From Eumeta japonica (Eukaryota > Arthropoda > Insecta > Lepidoptera > Psychidae): 64,000 nucleotides of DNA. The DNA is taken from positions 160,567-224,566 of the forward strand of contig BGZK01001033.1 of assembly GCA_005406025.1 (NCBI GenBank), read 5' to 3'. The notes below the pieces were generated by a model. The model saw nothing but the letters and a program-made list of their open reading frames with translations. It did no database searches and was not told the DNA's origin. The translations under genes were made by a program, and so were the position numbers. This document shows positions 48,901-59,953 of this stretch, in pieces; position 1 is the first letter of the stretch; each line of letters opens with the position of its first letter.

Positions 48901-49303
48901 GTATATCTTTTTGAACTAAATAGATTGTAAAGTATGCTTTAGCGGTTTAAATTTAGTTCAAAAGTACATAATTATGTAAGGTTAGAAGGAATATTCATTT
49001 GAGACGATTAAAAAAAACTAAAAGGAAACATTTCTGCACTTTACAGCTCACACGTACCATTGTAGAACGCGAGTGTTCACACGTGGTCAAGCGAGTTTAG
49101 GGTCGATATAGCTTACACTAGCACAGTGGGGGTCGGAAACGTGCACGGTATTCGCTATGTGCGAAGTGCATAGTGCGGATATAATCCAACGATTGCAGTG
49201 CACGTCGTGTCAGATGTTTGTACTGATTTCGGACAGACTAACGAAATCGCTTTGGCGTTTCTTACGGTTTGTTTATTTGAAACAGGTCATAAATGTTGTT
49301 AGG

Positions 49304-49701
49304 TTATGAACCGTCAAAACCACAGACGAAATAGTAGACTGTAATTTCTACATCTTTCCTAGAACTCCCTGTACAAAGCTTTCTGAAACACATAAACAGA
49401 TTGGTAGTTGCTATAAAAAGGAATAAGTAAGCGACATAATCTTCAAGTAGGATATAATTTTTTTTATAGGATTCATAAGAGGTCAACAAACATCTCGCAT
49501 GCTCGTTCACCCCCTACGAACAGAAATTTTTTTAACCCGCCAACGGGGATGAGGTCTCTTTTTCCATGAAATAGAATGAATTATAACGTATGCGGAGGCC
49601 ACTATTAGCACATCCTGTTGTGACGACACCACGACGTCGACCGCGTGTCGTGTCACAGTGAGCAGCGAGCACGCTCTGCTCACATATTTTCCGTACTTCA
49701 A
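49304..49701 (-). pseudogene. Possible PIF/Harbinger-type transposase N-terminal remnant
   Basis: Two overlapping minus frames. The first (49507-49701) reads VSSQQDVLIVASAYVIIHSI then SWKKRPHPRWRVKKISVRRG. The second (49304-49510) continues HARCLLTSYESYKKNYILLE. The pattern of a hydrophobic AAYVI helix, a KK(R)RHPRWWV-like basic block and a downstream YxLLxDL-like helix resembles the N-terminal part of Harbinger transposases. No DDE catalytic block is visible. It lies just downstream, on the same strand, of the dispersed repeat copy at 49821-50062, which could be the 5' end of the same element. The assignment rests on weak resemblance; an unrelated transposon is possible. Confidence 0.35.
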
Positions 49702-49820
49702 TATTAAAATTTATACAAAGCATGCTTAGAAATATAAATTTAATAAGATTATAACGCTTTTTAATTTTGACATGATAACATCTTATAAATCGATGAACGC
49801 CGGTTGCATGCACGAAAAAG

Positions 49821-50062
49821 TGTGACTCATTGTCAAGTTCCGCCTGAGCCGAGCGTGCGGGCGAGAGAACGGAACAAGTGATAGAGGGGCACGATCGACC
49901 TACGCGTTCGGCTTGTGACTATTATACAAAATAATGATATATTCAATGATAATAATTCAATTCAATTCATAAAAGTATGCAATCTTTCATCTATGTTTTC
50001 TTATGACGTTATCACGTAAAATTATCGTCCGTAAACCGACTTTACAGACAACCAATTTTTTA
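49821..50062 (-). repeat. Dispersed element, copy in minus orientation
   Basis: Read on the minus strand it starts AAAAAATTGGTTGTCTGTAA, passes GTCGGTTTACGGACGATAAT, and ends near GGCTCAGGCGGAACTTGACA. It matches 32188-32555 in the opposite orientation, but lacks an internal segment of roughly 150 bp found there. Sequence down to about 49735 probably belongs to the same element. Confidence 0.85.
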
Positions 50063-50849
50063 GTCTCGTGTAATGTATATAGGGTGTCGCATTACAAATA
50101 ATAGATATGGGCGTCTTTCCAATCCGTCAGTGAGAAGTAGGTAGTTTGAAATGGTGATTTAGGGAGTCATGATCACGGGCACAACATTTACCGAATAACT
50201 TGTTAAATGCGTCATTTTTGTTTCGACATTTTCATTTGTTCAACTTGTAACTTACGATGACATAAAGAAAACTTTTCAATGTAATCTGAATTATACGAGC
50301 AATAGAGAATCCAGATTTTCTAGATCTAAAAGGGGGATGAGCGTAATGTACACACGGGAGTACACGCTATTAGAAAGCTACATGTGAATGTTTTATGGCT
50401 GAAATTCGACGAAATCATCATTGTACGAACATATCTTGAAAATCTAGAGTAAGGTGTGGAAATGTAAGGGGCCCGACACTGTGATCTTCGATTCGGCCTG
50501 TCCAGCTTGGTGATTAAAGCATCCGATTTAGTGGAAATCTTGGTAAATAAAATTCAATGCAGCATCCTTTATAACAGCTTACAGCTGATAATGAACTGCC
50601 TTCTCCAAATGTCGTACACCAAACGATTTCAGTGTATGTTATGTATATTTCTAATTGCATCTCATCGCGTACCTAATTTTTAAATAGGAGAAAATTATCC
50701 ACGATAAGAGAAAATCCGTTTACTTGTAACTTTCATATGCGTTTTATTTCTAACGTCTGCACGTTTTCAGACTATAATTGGTATGCAAACAGCTTCGCAT
50801 ATGAGACAATATTGAGCAGAAAATCTGAGACTGTCGCGAGATAACTCAA
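50063..50849. other. No gene seen
   Basis: Mixed composition, no supported feature. Confidence 0.55.
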
Positions 50850-51150
50850 TATTCCAACAATTGCAGCAACATTGAAGCCACCTGTATGCATCGCGCAAAA
50901 GTAGCGGGGCGGACGTCCGCTCGTATTGATTGCTATTATTGCGAGTCATTAAATCAAAGCACGGCAATTCGGCCGGCCCTCATTATGCCCGCCTGGATTT
51001 TCATCGGAAAATGACCTGAAATTTCGCTATGAGTTTAATCAGTCCGGAGGCGCGCTGGAGACTTGATTTATATCGGCGGACCGGCAGTTTTTGAGCTGAT
51101 TGCGTTTTAGTTTTATGGCTTAGTTGGTGTAATTCATTGGAGCGCCCCCT
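50850..51150. promoter_or_regulatory. GC-rich island with Hox/Caudal-type site
   Basis: AATTCGGCCGGCCCTC, GTCCGGAGGCGCGC, GATTTATATCGGCGG and TTTATGG (51112-51118), closing at GGAGCGCCCCCTAGGGAG. All frames are short. Confidence 0.28.
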
Positions 51151-51439
51151 AGGGAGCGATTTACAATTTTACTATATATTGACTATTTGGCTTATGCGCG
51201 GGTATAGTATGGCACTTGACTTAAATTGAATCGGCTAACATATATAACTATTTCGCAGGAAATGATAAATAATACCTATTGTATAATAAAATAAAAAAAA
51301 TCGGCAAAACGGTCGCTAGAGATCAATATAATTGTTATAAATGGAGGCGGATAGCAATCACTCGTGCATAAATAATTGACCAACTTCGGGATATAAGTTA
51401 AACTTTATATGTATAAACATTTCCCACTCGGCCTGTACT

Positions 51440-51840
51440 TAACGTCTTTTGTCGTTGATGTTGTGACAATATCCGGATCGGCGGGTTAGTATGCTCTTGG
51501 AGTCACGGAAGGAGTGGTTTCAAATTAAGTTAAAAGCTTATTTATTGGTCAATTTGCCTATTGTCAGCATCGAAACTGGTGCGTTCTGATTAAAAAGACC
51601 GAGGAATTTGGAGGTTAATATACCAGCGTTGATCCAGTGCGGGATGCTAACACCGTTCTCATCGTGACGACGTTTGCGGACGACGGATTTAATTTGACGC
51701 TAGTTAAAAGCCGACTGAGCGATTAGTCTATGGTTGAACGAAAACCCGTTACTATTTTATATAAAATCAACGCGCCGCTGACCTCTCGGTTACTGTCGTT
51801 GTACTTGCTTACGTACATAGCTCATGGGCACATTTTAGGT
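51440..51840. other. Balanced-composition segment, possible regulatory element
   Basis: Contains TATCCGGATCGGCGGG, CAAATTAAGTTAAAAGC, a GTTAAAAGCCGAC-type repeat of that word near 51704, and ACGACGTTTGCGGACGACGG. No gene was recognised. Confidence 0.22.
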
Positions 51841-54014
51841 ATAACAATTATATTCTTGATTTTTATTTAATATTACAATAATAACCTATAAAGTTAGTTT
51901 ATTGACCAACGCCGATTATAACAAGTAATTTAATTATCAACATTGTAATACGTATAAGAGCCTTACGGTAGTCGCTTTTCAAACGCAGACGCACATCGAC
52001 CTAAGCAAACTCAAAAATATATTGATTTGCTTATTTGGAGGTGAAATTTTTAATGTATAATTTTCATGTGTCGTTCCTCGTACTGTATGTTGATAAATTA
52101 CATTGATTGTAATATTATTTTGAAATTAAAAATCGTTACACAGAATCGATAAAATAGTAATTATTTATTCCATTTAATTTTTATATTCGTTTGCGTTAAA
52201 ATAAACGCAATATTAGTATTTAAGAGAAAAGTATGAAAAATATTGCATTTAAGTGTACAATTCTCATAAAGCTCATCCCAATTGTGCGCACTCGCTAACG
52301 TAACTGCAGGTAGTCATGCTGCACTGTGTCAAATTTAAGACGATGGAAAACCATTGGCTATAACCTAAATTGGACACTCATTTGAATTGACATTTGTAAA
52401 GATTTGTTTTGTTATGGCGGCTCCCTTTATTTTTTCATTAAAAAGCGACATAAATATAAATGTTTATTCATTGTATTAGTAATTTGTAATTTCAATGAAA
52501 ATCTTAAATTTGTGGCCGGAACGAATTATCAAATACTCACCGTCCAATAAAAATCAGGATGCATTTTTTTAGAACACTGAAATCAATTTATCTGATTATA
52601 TAAAATGACGTTGTTTATTCTGTTTTAATATCCCATTTACGGTTTATTTGGATCCCTCATGTGATGTATTTGAATGATATTGCTCTGCAGTTGTCGCACT
52701 GAATTTGCGCTTTTATCTGTACAACACGTGTGTCTCACTACAATTCCGCTCTTAGAAGATATTGAACCACGGAACTCACGTTGGTCCAACGCGTGAATTT
52801 CATAAAAAAAAACTCTGTAATTCTGTTAAACCTTTTCCGATATGTAGGTATCGTAACAATGATATTATTCAAAAGAAGGCCGATTCTAAAAGGTCGAACT
52901 CCAATATACTTGTAAGCGAGGATTTCTAAAAAAATATTAAAATGTAAACAAAATTATAAATATACCATTCTTAATTATGTACAACATCATAATTATACTA
53001 TTTTTGTTCGCATTCAAAGCAATAAACAGCAAACAAATGGTACGCAACAGTATTTCTAAATTGCATTGAAAATAAACGTTACACAGTTTTGTTCATAACT
53101 TAAAATAGATTATACTTTATCAAACTCGAAATACGCAATTTATGATTTTATAAGAAAAAGTTTATGTTTAGAGTTGCGAATTAAAAGTTATTACAATTAA
53201 AAACTGTATAGAAATAGTATCGAGTTACCTGGAGCAGCATTTACTACATCTCAATCAAATGATTCCAACAAGTAACCTTTGAACGTCTGTTGTAAGGCAT
53301 TACAGTCCGATTTTTAAGACGAGCGTACAGGTAGCTTAGGTCGTCGCCAGTGGCTAATGAAAGTTTAGGTGAGTTCTGTGCTGGAGTATAATATGTAATA
53401 GTTGTCATATTATTTGTATATTTCCATTTTTGTGAACGTTTTTCAAGATTCCAGTCCTATAAAAGGGCTTTAGAGCATAAATAAACGAGTACCAGTATTT
53501 CATTGATGTATGTTATACAATCAGTTTCGAAATTACGCTAAGCGTGAAGCATCTTTCAGGGACGGATCTATTTAAAAAAAAATCGCGACTTACTTTTATA
53601 ATCTAATAGCCCTTTGGTAGACGAAAAATAAAACCTAATCTATATAACTATTCAGGTGTACTCTTCAAATTCAATTTCGATAGTGTTTATACTTTACATA
53701 TGTACATAAACTTGTTTAAATTACCAAAGAAGTATAATATAGGCTATTCGGTATTTTTTTGTGTCACTGACGTCCACCGATCTTTTCCACTTTAGCTTTT
53801 ATCACTACATCCACCACCTCTTGTAAATAATTACATAAATACATGTTCCAACAATATTTCACATATTCTATGCAGGGATCACATTTTTACTTCGTATCGA
53901 ATATTGTTATCTTGTGTTCTACCTATAAGTTTAGATTTAGTGATTGTGTAAATTCAGGGGATTTCAGACACTGAGCTTTCACAGAAAAATCCTAGACTTT
54001 GCTAAAAATAGTAT
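51841..54014. other. No gene seen
   Basis: AT-rich for over 2 kb. No gene, repeat family or hairpin was recognised. Confidence 0.55.
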
Positions 54015-54150
54015 TGTTAGTGCGTGCGACAGGCCGTGATGGGGCGGCGGGCGGCGGGCGGCGGGCGGCCCGGCACTATCGCGGCACCTGTCTGTCAAGC
54101 GGCGCGACAGCAAAGCTTTTTGTGTAACGTTCTGATTCAAGTCGACATGC
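54015..54150. other. GC-rich island with heptamer repeat and E-box
   Basis: The CGGCGGG tandem repeat is followed by CGGCACCTGTC (Snail/bHLH-type CACCTG). No coding frame was supported. Confidence 0.25.
54042..54069. repeat. GC-rich heptamer tandem repeat (CGGCGGG)
   Basis: CGGCGGG occurs in three full adjacent units (54045-54065) plus partial units on both sides, inside a GC-rich island (54020-54115). A related GGCGGGC pattern is at 5679-5700. Confidence 0.85.
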
Positions 54151-55769
54151 ACGCTTAAAACTGTGGCAGACGGAGATATTGTTGGTGTCCCAAAAAAATG
54201 TTAGAAAAACATGCAGCTTTTACGTTATAAAAGGAATATCTTTGCGAATTATAAAATTAAATTAAATATTTTAAATTCGTTATAATTTCGAGAAATAGTT
54301 TTTACTAACGTGCGAGTGGCAATGTAAATTTTCAAAGAAATGTTTTATTTTACGACAAGACAATAAATTGAAAATTATGAAAATTAACCTTTTAACTTGG
54401 TAACGTAATGAATCGTGTTCCATTATTTTTTTTTATTGATTTTTCAATTTTTTCAAATTGTTATATAAATTATCTAATAATCGATGCGGACAACTGCACT
54501 GCCGTGCTATCGGTGTAAACCAAGGGAAAAAGTTGCTATAGTTTTTCTTATGCATTGGAATGTCATATTCTAGACACATGTATATAATACTCAAAAGAGG
54601 GCAACGGGACAGGTGGAAGCTGGACACGCTGTTCAATGATAAGAAGTTGTTCATTGCAAGATAGAATAAGGGATGAAACACTGCAAAAAATTGCGCTTCG
54701 TTCTTGGAATGCAATAATTTTTCGATTAAATAATAAAAAAGGTCGGTAATAATAATAAAAAAGTCTACTTACCTATTACTTTTCAAATTATCGAAAAGAC
54801 GCAGTTATCAACAAGTTAAGGTACAGAAATAATCGCTTTTTAAGTTTGACAGCGTATCTTTTAATTTTGCTTATTACTCAAAATAACAAACTGTAAATCC
54901 AAAAAGTATATAGATCTGCCGTTTGGTCACTGCGAGGTTTTCACCAGATAGTGCCAAGGAGAATGATTTGAAAAATAATACACGAGTTATTAATCCGCTA
55001 TATTGTTTCTGCTTGGACACTAAAAATATAACGCCGTCAACGAAATACGCATAAAAAAGAATTATTATGACTGCTAAGACGAGAAATTACATAAATTGTT
55101 GTATAAAATACATTTAGGGCGATATTTCGTACGTCTTAAATGCTTTCGCCAGTGTTTTGATTTCTTGATACGTGTTTATTAATAAAACCGTTAGTAATAA
55201 AAATCATTACGTTCATGAAATAACTGTGAATTATCTTCGAAGGTGGAGATTTAAGTGTTAGTTTAATATTTAACGATAACAAAACTTATACTGTTTGTAA
55301 ACTAAGGCAAGACTCTTAAAAGAATAAGGAATTTCAATATTTGGTTGTGTTTCTGACTCGCTCAGTATTATTTGAGAAAATAGACTTTTAGAATATGTCC
55401 ACGTAAAATTTTTGAATACTTTTTTTATTCATTATGCTATATTGAAATTTAATATATTTGAATACAGTCAAATGAAAAAAAATATATTACCTTAATTAAA
55501 ATTTGTTCCATTAGAATTGTATTTAACTTTAAGATTCATAAATAAATATATTATGTAAAATATGTAGCATATCTAAACTCTATTCTAAAGAGTCTTTATA
55601 TAACACACGTTGATTATTTTTTAATACAACCACAGTTAAAAGAGAAACATAGGGAAAAAAACAATTCATAATTAATCATTATAATGTAACTTATGTATAC
55701 TGTATTGATATATTGTTACTCTACCGTTTAACCGTACACATAAAATTACAGCGGGACATCGTAATTTCA
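54151..55769. other. No gene seen
   Basis: AT-rich. A 93-codon minus frame (54433-54714) overlaps slightly GC-richer sequence but has no known motif. Confidence 0.5.
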
Positions 55770-55960
55770 AAGAGTCCACCGAGCGGGTTTTGCAAACCTA
55801 TTGCATTAATTGCACGGTGGCGGCTAATTATCGTGAAATTTGAATCGGAATGCAGTTTTAATTCCATCGGTCGTCGGCCGCCGCTTTACGGCTGAATATA
55901 TATGGGGTTGCTCCGTACTAGCGAAACCGACGACCATTCTAAAATAACGGACGTACGGAC
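55770..55960. promoter_or_regulatory. Candidate cis-regulatory element with paired homeodomain words
   Basis: TTGCATTAATTGCA (55801-55814) is nearly self-complementary and contains ATTAAT; TAATTA follows at 55825-55830, then GTCGGCCGCCGCTTTACGG. AT homeodomain words between GC-rich blocks resemble the islands at 28440 and 48280. Confidence 0.32.
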
Positions 55961-56393
55961 TAAAAGTCATGCTTGTTCGTGTCAATTGAAAAGCTAAGAA
56001 TTGAAATACTCTTTGAAAGTTCCTGCAAACGCAACAATGACATATGTTGAAAAATAACTGGACGGCTCTGTATAGTCGCCTTGAGATAAATGCATCACAA
56101 AATGATAGGGCATCGAAGTAACTAGGGTGAGACAAAAAATAAATGCAATAGTAATTAATTGCAATGCGCACATATGCAAACACGTACAAAAATCGAGTTT
56201 TCACGAGATCTTGACGTTTTAGGTTTCTAAGAATCTTTAACCATTTTTCAAGCGATGTCTCTGTGTGTATATGTAAACCTCTCACAACTTTTGTACGGAT
56301 TAAATTTAGATGTTTGAATTCGATGAGATGAAAACATATTAAAATTATATGTACAAGTTGAGGAGAGCTTAAAAAGGATTTTAAGCTTCTCAT

Positions 56394-57092
56394 GGAGAAA
56401 CTTTTAAGCTTACTTATATGTAAAGCTTATCATTTAAGCCTTACATGTCAAGCAGACTGCTTATTTTGAATGATGAATACAATTTGGCATTCGAAATTTC
56501 CGTCGCAAAATAGAGTAAACTTAAAATTGGGGACAAATAATTGTACATATGAATTATGATAATGTAATTGTATAATATTTGCTTGAGATTGTTTCAATAT
56601 TTTACATTTGTCGATGGCGTCTTGTTGATATAACCTACGGCTTTCGAGAAACTTCGACTGTCCAGCCGAATCGTTTATTTCTATTACTCAGTCGAAGTTT
56701 CAGTAGTAGAAGTATGAATTTTTTATAATATTTACCGCCGAAAACCGTAAAATGACGACAAACGCATGCAATTTGCCGCCTACAAAATGACTGACAAATA
56801 CTAGGTTAATACAATTAAACTGCATTGTCCAAAATTGGATTAACAATTATATCACTGTATTTAAAAGAGTAAGTGTGAATAAAAGCAGCATAAATTTAAT
56901 AACGTTACATTTAATATATTTACACACAACTATTACAATACTGCACATATAACTCAAAAAATGAATTAACAATAAAGGATTTTGCATTTATATTTATATT
57001 TTTTTGTAATTTTTTTAAGGACTGCAATTTACCAATATTACAATTATGGTTCTCGTACCTCGGCTAAAGTTTCGTGCACGAGCGCGGATCAC
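56394..57092. other. No gene seen
   Basis: AT-rich. TTAAGCTT.../TTTAAGC words recur at 56381-56435. Nothing else was supported. Confidence 0.5.
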
Positions 57093-57198
57093 GTACTTAA
57101 AACAAATACCACAGAGCACTTGCACGAATGAGTGAGAATGTAAATGCTACACGGTCAGCTGATGCGAGCCATGGGCGCCGCCATATTGGTCTTGGCTG
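57093..57198. repeat. 106-bp dispersed repeat, copy 1
   Basis: Starts GTACTTAAAACAAATACC and ends CCATATTGGTCTTGGCTG. It is identical to 59848-59953 except for one base (A at 57142 against C at 59897), in the same orientation. Its right edge meets the P-type transposase remnant exactly. It could be a terminal part of a P-like element or a small independent element. Confidence 0.92.
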
Positions 57199-57556
57199 GA
57201 TTTAATTTAAAGCACGTAAAGAAATGTAACTTAGCATTTATAAAGGAAATCTGATGCTGTTCATCAGAAAATGCATTTTGATATTTAGTACAGCCGTAAC
57301 GAAAAGATGAATCCAAAAAATCGAATAAATCGTTCATCATTGTAATAAGTTTTATCGCACCTTCTGCAAATTGTTCTAAGACACCAAAATATTTGTATGT
57401 AGATAAATCTGCTGTAACTGTAGCACTAAGGACTTGAAAAGCATAATTCACCTTCATCTTCTCAAATTTACTGAGCTTCAAATGTCTGTCTGTCAACTTT
57501 GGAGCAATTCGTAATTGTTTTGTGGTATCTTTCTCATAGAATAGAAATATATGATC
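57155..57556 (-). pseudogene. P-element/THAP9-type transposase fragment
   Basis: The minus frame is open from 57556 (after a TGA) to 57155. It begins FLFYEKDTTKQLRIAPKLTD, continues RHLKLSKFEKMKVNYAFQVL and SATVTADL, then has a MMNDLFDFLDS block. P-type transposases, including THAP9, share the order APKLT...FxKMRVxxAxQVLSxTV...MNDLFDxLNS, so I assign it to that family. Only about 120 codons remain; the THAP zinc finger and most of the catalytic domain are missing, and no start codon precedes it. The P-like homology ends near 57199: the last residues (AKTNMAAPMARIS) come from the 106-bp repeat that abuts it. It is a truncated, inactive piece. Confidence 0.72.
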
Positions 57557-58849
57557 TCATTTGGCGACATTGTTTTGAAAATGAAAATTATAGGTCATTA
57601 AGTTGTTATGCACTAATTTAATTGAGTAGAAGGATCAAACAAATAATATGTCTTTCTATCGTCTACGAAAATTTAGGCTTTTCAATCGAAACCCTTCTAT
57701 TTCTGTCATTGTTATAAATAAACTGAACTCATATCTGTTATTAAAACACGAATATTTAAGCTCATTGAAAACAACTTTTGAATGAGTTTATTATTAATCC
57801 ATTCGGAGACGCTTTGATAATTTTTGCACTACTACTTGATAATAATGCATATCCTACTGGCTGTTTATAGTTTTCAAAAAATCCGCGAATCATTGCGACC
57901 AAAGCATGTTTTGACAGAACTGGGCATTTGATGCAAAAATGATAAAATATATGAAAACCATATATTTTATCATCTGTGACGAGTTTTTATTTAAAAATTC
58001 GTCAAATAAATTGAAAAACATGTTGGTTTTTTTTGACTCACACTTTCCTTTTACTTACTTTTTATATTCCAAAATTTCACTTTTAAATTATTTTTTTCGA
58101 GGGTTATTACTGGAAAGATGTAATGAGGTTTGTGTTTGATTGTCACTTAGTGTATTTCTCTTGATTATTTCGATAGTTACTTAAATTTCTTTGTCCTAAT
58201 GGGGTACTTTTGGTACTAAACATTTTGGAACAGATTTTTTTTTTTTAATTGTTTTCGATTTGACAATATCAAAACAGTAAATATCTAAAGAACAAATTCA
58301 CAAACACGGCAATGGAGCGAGGGCTTATCGTTTAAATCTTCTCCTTGAATATACTTCAGCCATAATTTTCATCTAAAAAGTCGGAATATTAATTTGTATT
58401 ATATCAATTTTTTCCCTATAGCATATAGTACTTTCGGAGTCTTGAGAAATATTTTACAAAAAAATCGGAATTGAAACTAATTTACAAGATTGGGTAGCTC
58501 TTATACACAAAAAAGCTTTTTTATTTGTTATATTAATTATTATATGAGTAGACGGTACAGCGTAGAATATTATTAGATTGCCATTCAATTTGATTACATA
58601 TATTCAATTTGATTACAACGATAGTATTTTAACGAACCGAGTATAAATATGCATATACTACAAAATATCTTTATTTAATACTTTTAATTCTTACCTTTTT
58701 ATGTCAACGGGTGACGAAAAAAAACATAACTTCACTATTTATTGTTGTATTCAGGCAACCTGATACACAGTAATTATAATAACTCAGCTTGATTGTAGAC
58801 ATTTCGTCATTGGATTAAAAAATAGTGTATCACCATTGACTACTTCTGG
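57557..58849. other. No gene seen
   Basis: AT-rich between the two 106-bp repeats; holds the 15-bp hairpin at 57939-57973. CAATTTGATTACA is repeated directly near 58586 and 58605. No further transposase pieces were recognised. Confidence 0.5.
57939..57973. repeat. Hairpin, perfect 15-bp AT-rich arms
   Basis: ATGATAAAATATATG (57939-57953) and its exact reverse complement (57959-57973) flank a 5-base loop (AAAAC). Confidence 0.88.
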
Positions 58850-59340
58850 CGCACAACCGCATCTGATACGTTTAGGGCAGTTTGAGAATCCTTTGTTTTA
58901 GCGGTGGTGCACGTGCGTCATCGTTCGGCGCTCTTTGTACGGAGTGAACCATTTGCTCCTATTTATTTTGTGATCACGGCAAGAGCTGAACATTCGGTTT
59001 CGGTACAATTTCGGCATTGCCCTAAAACCAACTTAAGGTTGAATGTAAGATAACACGCGTCAACATAGAATAAGGTGTCGGACATTAAGTAAAGCGCTGT
59101 CGAAAATCAAACTAGAAAGCTGCCATAGGTCGCGAAGTGCGACATCAGTCGCCGCCGGGTCGCGCTACCGAATTGTTATCGCGGGCCATTCGATTCGTCC
59201 ATTCGATTCGACAATAAAGTTTCATCTGTCGAGAGCCCGGCCATTATGCGAATTGACACATTCGACTGCGTAATCGCAGCGCATAAAGTCACATTTCGCC
59301 GATCGAGGGGCGGCCGATAGGGCGGGAGGGGGAAGGTTAT
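58850..59340. promoter_or_regulatory. Large GC-rich island, candidate cis-regulatory element
   Basis: About 490 bp with GGTGCACGTGCG (perfect CACGTG E-box), a duplicated CCATTCGATTCG word (59187 and 59200), GACAATAAAGTTTC, GCGCATAAAGTC and a GGGCGGGAGGGGG end. No coding frame was supported. Confidence 0.3.
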
Positions 59341-59621
59341 GTTGTTATAAGTTACAATAAGTTTATTCATTATAATAAGCTATTATTCGATAATTGTGAC
59401 AAGCATCCCATTTAAATTGTTCCGTCTGAAACTAGAATTATCTTTGTTGCAGTCCGATATAATTAAAAGTTGCAACAGCTTATAATTAATTAGATCTATT
59501 TAAGTTATTGTCAATTGGCGGGTTATAGTATTAAGTGCGACAGTAATAACTGTGATGTGCGATTACTACGATCAGAATTAATTTCCATTAGTCTTTTACT
59601 ATATTTGAAGACATAAAAAAT

Positions 59622-59639
59622 TCTGTGTGTGTGTGTGTG
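59622..59639. repeat. Short (TG)n tract
   Basis: About nine TG units followed by CACAATTCACACACAA, giving partial self-complementarity with the tract. Confidence 0.8.
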
Positions 59640-59847
59640 CACAATTCACACACAATAGAAGTGAAACTTCAAAAAAGTAAGCTACGAGACAATGAGATGA
59701 AAATGCAGTATCAGGAGTAGGATAATTGTAAGGTTTATTTCTTTTATAATATTTTTATCTAGTTTAAAATTTATTTTACATGTGATCTATGAGCAGTAAA
59801 AAACTAGAATGAAATTTATTAATAAGAAAATATTAAAATACAATTTT

Positions 59848-59953
59848 GTACTTAAAACAAATACCACAGAGCACTTGCACGAATGAGTGAGAATGTCAAT
59901 GCTACACGGTCAGCTGATGCGAGCCATGGGCGCCGCCATATTGGTCTTGGCTG
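59848..59953. repeat. 106-bp dispersed repeat, copy 2
   Basis: Same 106 bases as 57093-57198 with one mismatch and unrelated flanks on both sides. No transposase remnant adjoins this copy; to its right lies GC-rich sequence (CTCTGCCGAGCGCC...). The near identity implies recent origin compared with the heavily decayed transposons nearby. Confidence 0.92.
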
